NCBI RefSeq assembly: GCF_963576675.1 | Contig: NC_088919.1 | Location: 40,074,501 to 40,138,500 of the forward strand | Origin: Euphorbia lathyris | Lineage: Eukaryota > Streptophyta > Magnoliopsida > Malpighiales > Euphorbiaceae | Length of the DNA stretch: 64,000 nucleotides | Direction of reading: 5' to 3' | Part shown: positions 55,981 to 64,000 of the stretch, in pieces | Layout of the letters: every line of letters begins with the position of its first letter | Numbering within the stretch: the first letter of the stretch is position 1 | The notes under the pieces: generated by a model | What the model was told of the DNA's origin: nothing | Databases searched by the model: none | Seen by the model: only the letters and a program-made list of their open reading frames with translations | Made by a program: the position numbers and the translations under genes

Positions 55981-58490
55981 TATATAAAACCTTAATAGTA
56001 AAGCTCTCCTACATGTCACATATTAATATAAGATTTATGATTGAGCCTTAATTATCAGTTTGAGCTTTTAGTTCAGACGGTTCCATGACACTATAAACAG
56101 AATTGTGCAAATTTAATCTCAACGTTTTCAAACAAGATCCATTTTAGCCATACATTATCAAAAATTTGAAAATACTGGTTTGACTATTATTTAACTGTCA
56201 CCTCGGACCTTCCAAACAAGTTTATCAATAAACTGAAGCAGTTTCGTACATGTTTTATTGGTTAGTTGTAAATATATTCGTACACAATAAATATTTTAGA
56301 CATTTTGATAAAAAAAATATTGTGATAGTTATTAACATTTTAACAGGTTTTTTTTTGTAATTATGTTATTAGCATAAAAGTTTGTATCGAAACTATTCCT
56401 CCACAGTAGTTGCGTGAAATTAGAAATAAAATAGCATAAAGCGTGAAGCGATCTCTTCTCCGCTCTCCTTCGCTTCCTGTCCGCCATCTGCTCATGCCGT
56501 CGTCCGTCGTTCGCCACTGTAGCCGTTCCGGTTGATACAGCAACCGACCTCATCCTTCCCTTCATCCCTCCCTCGATCGCTCACTTCCCTTCCCTTCCAT
56601 TCCCTTCATCATCCCGATTGACTCGCTTTCCTTTCATCCCGATCTACGATAGCTCACTTCGCTTCACAGAAGTTCATCACCGTTCTGAATTTGGCGTTTG
56701 GCCTACATATCAGAAGTTAATTCTCAAATAAAATTTAAATGCTGTTAGAGCAGTGAATACGCTTAAACTTGACTTCTAGAAATGAAATGATTTTCAATGA
56801 CTGGAAATAAAAATAAAAATTCCTCTTGGATCCCTAGTTTCACTTATAAAAAGCATAACTAGCTTAAAAGAGTTTCTAAGGAAATGAAAATCAACATAAA
56901 GAGATTCTTTAATTTTTCTTCTTTTTATTTATTTAGTAAAAAATTCTTGATTACAAATATGAGAAATAAGCAGGGAATTACACGATAATAGCTTAAGTAT
57001 GTAAAGAAATTAAACATACAAAATCTATAAACAATTTAAAATGTAAAATTGTAAAATAATTACAGAATTAAATAAAATGACAAACTGGTCGTTGATGTAC
57101 GAATCGCAGATGTCGAAGGTCGTTAATGACTAGTTTCAAAACTGACCAATGGGATGTCGATTTTGGTGAATGGACTGGAGTAAGATATAATATTTTAGAA
57201 GGAGTATAAATGAAATTTGCCACTTTGCAAAAATAATTTCCAGCAACACAAGTATTGAATAAAACTAAATTTGAGGGTTAGAAATTATTTGAACAAAAAT
57301 ATTGATCATCGTTTTAGATGAAACAATCAATGTAATTCGAAGAATGGATTATGGATGTTAATTAAGTGAAAATTACTGGAAGAAATAGGCTCAGTTTGAT
57401 TGAAATAAATTTCAGAAAATGACTTGAGAGAAAAGTTTTTCAATAGGGATGAGTTTTTCAACCGAATTGAAATTAATCAAACGCTTGATTCTGAGTTGAA
57501 TGGTTGAATTGAATCAATAAAGAATTTGGAAATATAGAATGAAAATGGTTTATAAGCTGGAAATGACGAAAAATAGAGGTTTTGGTTTTTCTGGTTTGAA
57601 ACTCGCAAGCTCGAAAGTGATGAAGAAGATGATAATTGCGGATCGTATGGAATTTTATTTCAGACGAGTTGAGGGCTTGGGTAATGTAATTTCAAGCTTG
57701 ATAACGAAGATTGAATGTTTGGAGACGAATTTTAATGGTTAAAATGGAAGTTTTAGGAATTGAATTTAAAAAAATTGATTTTGGCAGAAAATGTAAATCA
57801 GAAATTGGACAATAAAACTTGAAAATTGGAAATGAGAAATTATAGCTTGGAAATGATGAATTGAAGGCTACAAATCGAATTAAAGGCCGAAATGTCAGTT
57901 TTGAGATTATGTTTGTCTGTTGATTTTTGAAATGGAAGAAACAACTCTTATTTATAGATTTTTTAAGCATTCATTCTCTCAATTAGCTCCTAAATTTACT
58001 CAACCTCACTCTTGCTACTTCATTTGACAGGTTAGAAGTGAAATTCATCTATCATTATTGAAGATCATAGTTGGAAATCAAACTGTAAGTCTAGAAATCT
58101 GCCTAGAAAAATTCATATCTCCTTCGTTATAAGCGTTGTTCGAAACGAAGGTCGTCTAGACCGTCTAAGCGCTCAAAATTGAGAATCTGCCTCGATTTTC
58201 TACGATTAGTCCCTCTAAGCGTTTTATTGACTCTTATGCGATTTTCAACCGCTTGGACTTACAAATCCGATTAATCCTCGAGGGTATTATCCGTCCAACT
58301 AGCGTCTAACGTTTTTTTACAACTTTGATTATAAGTTTGTTTGATGTCCATGAGTAATCTCTTAATTTCTGGGAATGTCATTTAAAATAGCAACGACTTG
58401 CCATTTTATCATTTTTCTTTTTGTTGTTTTATGTTTATTTTAAAGTTGTACGTAATGCACTTACATTAAACAAAAGAAAACCTCTAACCC
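55066..58490. other. AT-rich intergenic DNA, no gene supported
   Basis: Contains a (TA)n run (55943-55978), a CT-rich patch at 56450-56700 with short arginine-rich frames, and a GC-balanced patch at 58130-58320 ('CGTCTAGACCGTCTAAGC'). No long ORF, tRNA or clear element ends are seen. 55280-55480 has MITE-like words (CCATGAATCAAACGAAGCC) without a matching inverted partner. Confidence 0.4.
55943..55978. repeat. (TA)n microsatellite
   Basis: An uninterrupted TA run of about 18 repeats. Confidence 0.9.
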
Positions 58491-58494
58491 ACCC

Positions 58495-58562
58495 CAACCC
58501 GATGTGATTTGAACCCATGACCTCAACGGTCATAGGTAAGCTCTCAACCAACAGACTAAACT
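58495..58562 (-). repeat. tRNA-like, possible SINE head
   Basis: The minus strand has GTTTAGTCTGTTGGTTGAG (box A-like) and GGTCATGGGTTCAAATCA (box B-like) at tRNA spacing. No complete cloverleaf forms, so it is either a tRNA-derived SINE piece or a degenerate tRNA. No poly-A or target duplication was found. Confidence 0.3.
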
Positions 58563-58939
58563 CTCTACCCTGTGGTTTTATGTTGTTATTTTAATTTTAT
58601 TTCATAAACCATAAAGTATAACCTATGCTATTTAATTTAATTTCATCATCTTTCATCTATATAAATTCTGATTTTAACCATATAGAAAGAAACAAATTTA
58701 GCCATTAAAATTCAAATTCCTTCATTTTCTTTAAAATGGTGTTTATATAATTATTCCAAATATTTAGAAAAGTAAATTTGGCTAATAACAACCAAATTTT
58801 TTATGGACTTAAGAGTAAAAAAAAGAATACAAAATTGGCACAAGTATTAACACAAATGAGTTAGTCTTAATGCAAGAAGATGAAAGAGGAGCAGTAAAGT
58901 AGATGGGAAAAGATGTACCATAATAAATAAGGTTGGCAA

Positions 58940-59120
58940 GCTAAAACCCACAGTTCTCAACACTCTTTCATTAATTAAATTGCTCACATATCTCATCTCA
59001 TCTCCCACTACCTTTCAATTTATTGCTCCACCTCCTTCTTCTTCTGCTTCAACAACAAAATATCTTCTTACCAGAAAGCTAGGTAGCTAGCATAAGATTT
59101 GTTGTTTGTGTAAATTAAGG
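58940..59120 (+). promoter_or_regulatory. LACS2 5' untranslated/promoter-proximal region
   Basis: A pyrimidine-rich CTCATCTCATCTCCCACTACC stretch (about 58990-59010) and CTTCTTCTTCTGCTTC leader precede the ATG, as in many plant 5' UTRs. No convincing TATA box is seen, so the start of transcription cannot be placed. Confidence 0.4.
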
Positions 59121-62100
59121 ATGACATCAAATTCAATGGAATATTTAGTTAAGGTTGAAGAATCAAGAGATGCATGTAATGGTAAACCATCAGCAGGACC
59201 TGTTTACAGGTCCATTTATGCCAAAGATGCTCTCCTTGAGGTCCCTCCTGCTATGGATTCTCCTTGGCAATTCTTCAGGTTTTTCTCTTCTCTCCATTTT
59301 CTAGTTTTTCACTAAACAAATAAAGTTGTTTAACTTTGGCATTTACCCAGAAATTTCGCCTTCTAATGTGTAACGGATTCAGTATTTTTTTCATTTTTCT
59401 TCAAAATGGAAAAAAAAATGGCCCATGCAGGTCTCGAACCTGCGACCTTCGCGTTATTAGCACGACGCTCTAACCAGCTGAGCTAATAGGCCAATTTGTT
59501 TACTGATCTGATTAGCATTTACTAATAGCTTTTTCTTTATGTTGGTAATTGTTGGAGTGCAGTGATTCTGCTCTGAAGAATCCGAACAACAAAATGCTAG
59601 GAAAACGCGAGATCACAGATTCGAAGGTATACTTAAAAGTCTTCAACTTTGTCAATGGAAAATTGAAACAAGTAGTACTAATGTGCAATAAATGGTTGTT
59701 GAAAATTGAAATTCTCTGTGAAGAAAATGAGATAAAATTAATGGTTGCAGGTGGTGGGTCCTTATGTGTGGCTGACCTATAAGCAGGTCTATGATTCTGC
59801 TGTTAAAATTGGTTCGGCTATCAGAAGCCGTGGCCTTAATCCTGTTAGTCCTTGAATCACTTAATTGATCTCCTCTAATGCTTTAGTTTTCCCTAATTAA
59901 GTAATTGAAAAGTTATAATGGATGTATGTATTCATAGGGAGATCGTTGCGGCATCTTTGGTTCTAATTGCCGTGAATGGATTACTGCAATGGAGGTATTC
60001 ATGTCTATGTTAGAATGCTTAATTTGTATTTACTCAAGTTTAAGTTTGAGATCAATTTCAAAAAAGATTATTGAATTTCATTTTAATAAAATCACTAAAC
60101 TTCGCAATCACATCTTATTTTAATAAAGTCATTCCGGCCAATTTATGTGCAAAACTCATCGGAATGTGGATATAGGCACAATAGGGGACAAGACTCTTCC
60201 GCGATGGATCTCCGCCACCCTCTTAGTGAGTGATTCGTACTAGTTTAAGTTGATCCACCTTAGTACATCGGGGAATAGGATGCGGGCATCCGAGCTTTAG
60301 GCAAGAGAGGTGGACCTGAATGAGCCCTATGGACACTTTGGGCTCCGAGAGAGCCCACTATGGGTGGTCCTACGAGAATTGAGGTTTGATATACATGAAA
60401 CCTTCTGAGACAGTATGCTAAGTATCTTTGTTCAGGCCCAACCATTCTCTCCTAAGTATGACTTGATGGGCATTAAGGGGAGAAACTCTCTTGGGATCGG
60501 TTGGTTGGCCAGGGAAGTCTCGACGCCACACAGGATTGGCCTAGTCCAGAACTGTCCTTGTGACACGTGGCGCTTCATTAGTGTATAGTTAACTGTCTTC
60601 AGTGCTAGGTCAATATTCCATTGAAACTTTATACACAAATTGGTGGGAAATGACTTTATTGAAATCAAATGCGAAGATCATTCATTTATTGAAAGGAAAT
60701 AAATTTCAATGACCTTTATGAATTGTACCCTGATGAATTCTGATTGGTCTTTTTTCCTCAGGCTTGTAACAGTCAGGCTATTACTTATGTACCACTATAT
60801 GACACCCTTGGTATGTATTATTTGTCTTACTTCAAGTGAATCTATAATACCAGAATTAACAATATTTTGATTTGGTATTACCATTTGTAGGTCCTAATGC
60901 AGTAGAGTTTATCATCAATCATGCTGAAGTTTCATTAGCCTTTGTTCAAGAGAGCAAGCTCTCTTCTGTAAGTTATAAAAGATCATTGTTTCAGATTCCA
61001 CCTCCAATCTTCATTCTCTTTACTTAAACGTATTCGGTGTGTATTTCTGCAGATTTTAGCTTGCCTGCCAAACTGCAATTCATATTTAAAGAGTAGGTTA
61101 ACTCAACAGGCTATGAACTCCATCTCCTCTTTGAAGAAATGATAACTAAAGTATCTTCTTTTCTTTCCTTTACAGCTATTGTTAGCTTTGGAAATGTTTC
61201 CGATACGCAAAAAAAGGAAGCTGAGGAACTGGGTGTTTCCTGCTTTTCTTGGAACGAATTTTGTCAATTGGTATGTTTTCGAAATGATAATTGTTGTTTT
61301 TTCCATTTAAGTCATCGGTCATTGCAATTTTAACCTGCTCTTGGTTTCTAACAGGGAAATTTAGATTGCGTATTTCCTCCGAAAAAGAAGACAGACATCT
61401 GCACAATAATGTATACAAGTGGAACAACAGGAGACCCAAAAGGTGTTATTCTTACTAACGGGGCTCTCATGGCTGAAGTGTTGTCGGTTGATCACGTACT
61501 TTTTCTTACGGATAGAGTGGTAAACATCTGAACAAATTTTGAGCATATAATCACAACTGAAAAGAAGAAAGTTCATTTAGTGCTGTCTTTGCTGCAGGCT
61601 ACGGAAGAAGATTCATACTTTTCTTTCCTGCCTCTGGCTCATGTGTATGATCAAGTAATGGAAACATACTGTATCTACAAAGGTGCCTCTGTGGGATTTT
61701 GGAGAGGGGTAAAGATCAAGATTCAAACTTCGTGTTCTTTTCTCGTTATTTATATGTTATTCCCTTTATCAACCATGTTTGTCTTTCATTTCCAATATAG
61801 GATATAAGATACTTGATTGAGGATGCTCAGGAGTTGAAGCCAACCATGTTTTCCGGGGTTCCTAGAGTCTATGACCGTATATATACTGGTATGATGAATA
61901 CAAATAGCATGTCTAATTTTCTTAATAATACAACTCAATTTGTCATTGTTGCTTTAACTTTAAACCATTCACCTTGTTCTTGAAGGTACAATGAATAAAA
62001 TGTCAGCTGGAGGTGCTTTGAGGAAGAGATTTTTCGATTTTGCTTACAACTAGTAAGTTGCATTGAACTGTTTGAGCTTCATTATAATCCTAGACCCTTC

Positions 62101-63705
62101 ATGTCCTGGGTGTAAAACTAATTTGGAATATGCTGACAGCAAACTACGAAATCTAGAGAAGGGTCTGCCACAAGCACAAGCATCACCTCTCTCGGATAAG
62201 CTCGTCTTTGAAAAGGTTGGTGATCGGCTTATACTCCACTCCTGTCCTAAGTTTCTGTTTATCGGACTGAAACATGTGTCATCTTTTGGCAGACAAAACA
62301 AACATTGGGTGGTCGAGTTCGTATCTTGTTATCTGGCGCTGCGCCTTTGCCTAGGCATGTTGAGGAGTTTTTAAGAGTCACCTCTGGCTCCACTTTATCA
62401 CAAGGATATGGTATGATACAACACTTTTGTCTGCTTAAGCCTTAAGTGAACTTTGCGGAAATTCTTGTACCGACTTCTTATAAAGAATACAGGAAGTCTG
62501 TCAGTCTCTTCTGCAACCCTGCATTGTTCAGTAATGTAGGATTGAAGGCAATAGCAGTACTGGCCAACTAATATTAATATTTTCCTTTCTCATCTGTAAT
62601 AGGTTTGACCGAGAGTTGTGGAGGTTGTTTAACATCAATAGGTGATGTATATCCCATGATTGGAACTGTTGGAGTCCCCATGACAACCATTGAAGTGAGG
62701 CTTGAGTCTGTGCCGGAGATGGGATACGATGCCCTATCCACCGTTCCACGGGGAGAAATTTGCCTCAGGGGAAATACATTATTTTCTGGTTACCATAAGA
62801 GAGATGATTTGACAAAAGAAGTCGTTATTGATGGATGGTTTCATACAGGTAACAAGAGTATTTTCTATCTTTTCCCTGAGCAATATTTTTAATTAGTCAG
62901 CGAAACTGGTTTAGTAATCGAAAAATCTGAGTACTGAATATATAATGTTGGAAACATTACAGGTGACATTGGTGAATTGCAACCAAATGGAGCAATGAAG
63001 ATCATTGACAGGAAAAAGAACATATTTAAGCTATCCCAAGGTGAATATGTTGCAGTAGAGAACCTTGAAAACACATATTCACGATGCCCTCTTGTATCAT
63101 CAGTACGTCAAATTGACAGTTTGTGGAACTTTCTTATTTTCTACAACATATCAGTTGGTTTAACTCTTACTCTTTACAGATTTGGATCTACGGAAACAGC
63201 TTCGAGTCATTTCTTGTTTCTGTTGTTGTGCCTGAGGGACAGGCACTTCAGGATTGGGCAGCAAACAATAATGTGACAGGTGATTTTGAATCTTTGTGCC
63301 AAAATTTGAAGGCTAAGAAATATATCTTAGATGAACTGAATAGCACTGCTCAGAAAAACAAGGTATGTCAATTATTTCTCTGTTTCAGCTATCTAATGTG
63401 CATTATTTTGTTTTCTCTCCTTAACTAACATGGAAAATCATCGGTGCAGCTTCGGGGATTTGAAATGTTAAAGGCAATTCATTTGGAACCTCGTCCATTT
63501 GATATGGAGAGAGATATGGTAACTCCAACATTTAAGCTCAAGAGGCCGCAGTTACTCAAACATTATAAGGTATTTTTAGGCGAAATTCATCAAAATATCC
63601 TGTATTTTGAGAGATTACAATTTAATTTGCATTATCTTGGGATTTGTTTTTGCACAGGACTGCATCGATCAACTATACAGTGAAGCAAAGGAATTAAAGG
63701 CATGA
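59121..63705 (+). CDS. LACS2: Long-chain acyl-CoA synthetase, LACS2 type (19 exons)
   Basis: Activates long-chain fatty acids with ATP and CoA, acting at the ER; LACS2 supplies acyl-CoAs for cutin and related polymers. Exons by GT-AG rule: 59121-59278, 59563-59626, 59751-59843, 59938-59994, 60762-60810, 60891-60967, 61053-61092, 61176-61270, 61355-61519, 61598-61708, 61801-61888, 61986-62052, 62140-62215, 62293-62410, 62603-62848, 62963-63102, 63180-63362, 63450-63569, 63658-63705. They total 1995 nt, 664 aa, close to Arabidopsis LACS2 (665). AMP-binding signature '[11 protein letters not shown]' is at residues 231-241, 'GYGLTES' at 418-424, 'HTGD' ends at D503 and '[15 protein letters not shown]' covers 517-531. 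The N-terminus '[18 protein letters not shown]' and C-terminus '[10 protein letters not shown]' favour LACS2 over LACS1 or LACS4. No break is seen. Intron 1 holds an antisense tRNA, intron 4 a TIR element. Confidence 0.95.
59408..59418 (-). terminator. Pol III terminator of tRNA-Ile
   Basis: A run of eight A on the plus strand just before the tRNA 3' end gives a T-run on the transcribed minus strand, a strong Pol III stop. Confidence 0.85.
59419..59492 (-). tRNA. tRNA-Ile(AAU) inside LACS2 intron 1, antisense
   Basis: The minus strand folds into a complete 74-nt cloverleaf. The acceptor stem is GGCCTAT with ATGGGCC (one T-G pair), discriminator A. The D-arm is GCTC...GAGC, the anticodon stem TCGTG with CGCGA around loop CTAATAA, and the T-arm GCAGG-TTCGAGA-CCTGC. 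Anticodon AAT (read as IAU) means isoleucine. No intron and no encoded CCA. The sequence just downstream on the minus strand (plus 59408-59418) is an A-run, so TTTT on the minus strand: a Pol III terminator. It is transcribed against LACS2. Confidence 0.97.
60062..60717. mobile_element. TIR element in LACS2 intron 4
   Basis: Inverted arms of about 75 bp: 60065-60140 and 60640-60715 share (one inverted) GATTATTGAATTTCATTT / GGTCATTGAAATTTATTT, CTTCGCA and CAATAAAGTCATT words. It accounts for most of the 767-bp intron, the longest in the gene. The middle is GC-richer and non-coding. Target duplication is not clear. It lies between the exon 4 donor (59995) and exon 5 acceptor (60761) and leaves both intact. 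Confidence 0.65.
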
Positions 63706-64000
63706 AGGAGTTCTTCAAGCATGAACACGAGGTGTAGATTTGCAGAACTCTCCTTTGGTTGACTTCCGGAAAGAAGGGAAAAGAGTTTAGTTATGCTTTC
63801 AGCAGCTCTGTTTGTTGTTAAACATGATCAATGTTCATAGATAAACAAATTTGAAGGGTCATGTCCCTCAGCTTGCATATCAATGATATATTTATACTTT
63901 GTTACATGTTACAAATGTTGTTTCATGGTTTGATTGTGAAAGGATTCTAATCCCTAAAGTTAGATCTCGAGTTCGATCAATCTTAATTGAAAGAGTAGCA
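63706..64000 (+). other. LACS2 3' untranslated region and downstream flank
   Basis: Follows the TGA at 63703-63705. T-rich stretches (TTTGTTGTTAAAC, TGTTACATGTTACAAATGTTG) and AATGATATATTT near 63882 are plausible poly-A signals; no AATAAA is present. No further gene before the window ends. Confidence 0.5.

Noticed and set aside
56332..56565. Arg-rich minus-strand frame in a CT-rich patch
   Set aside because: Low complexity, no homology recognised and no splice context.
58495..58562. A second functional tRNA gene
   Set aside because: Box-like words are present but the acceptor and anticodon arms do not pair; at most a SINE or tRNA relic.
60260..60668. Minus-strand frames in LACS2 intron 4
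   Set aside because: They lie within the TIR element in the intron and match no protein I recognise.

Overview
The window is nuclear DNA of a flowering plant, most likely a eudicot. It is AT-rich, with Ty1-copia and Ty3-gypsy LTR retrotransposons, small terminal-inverted-repeat (TIR) elements, one spliced host gene with GT-AG introns, and one eukaryotic tRNA gene. All coordinates and element joins were read by eye from the sequence; no database search was run.

Layout. (1) 1-5888 is the 3' end of a Ty3-gypsy element, probably of the Tat/Ogre type: an antisense plant-mobile-domain (PMD) ORF remnant, a 15-copy 41-bp tandem array, a polypurine tract and a long LTR. The LTR carries a GC-rich palindromic minisatellite and a TATA box inside a perfect hairpin. 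(2) 5889-44828 is an old SIRE/Maximus-like copia element, 'A' (+ strand), opened up by later insertions. Its second ORF is split at 13046 by SIRE-like element 'B' (- strand, 13047-28927, a deletion derivative). B's own LTR is split by an Angela-like copia element 'C' (- strand, 13496-22957). A's second ORF is split again at 29113 by a nearly complete SIRE-like element 'D' (+ strand, 29114-40659, target duplication ATATC). Removing B and D restores one reading frame through A's second ORF, which supports the nesting. (3) 44829-55065 is an older repeat region: a decayed copia RNase H piece, minisatellites, and elements with Mutator-type 9-bp target duplications. Two of these are nested in each other (50311-54915, 50356-54590). 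They contain a TTA-flanked element (50516-53603), which contains a small copia remnant (50968-53440). (4) 55066-58900 is AT-rich DNA with no gene I can support. (5) 59121-63705 is a complete 19-exon long-chain acyl-CoA synthetase gene of the LACS2 type (664 aa predicted). It has an antisense tRNA-Ile(AAU) gene in intron 1 and a TIR element in intron 4.

How it works together. The only clearly functional protein gene is LACS2, an ER enzyme that activates fatty acids for cutin and suberin precursors. A, B, C and D all carry premature stops or frameshifts and look unable to make a full set of proteins. The most notable signals are: a possible private promoter (shared 20-bp block plus TATA box) in front of the envelope-like ORF2 of both A and D; strong over-representation of CTGAC/CTGAG pentamers through the SIRE-like elements, including non-coding parts; a variable number of zinc knuckles in their Gag proteins; and a premature stop between integrase and reverse transcriptase shared by B and D.
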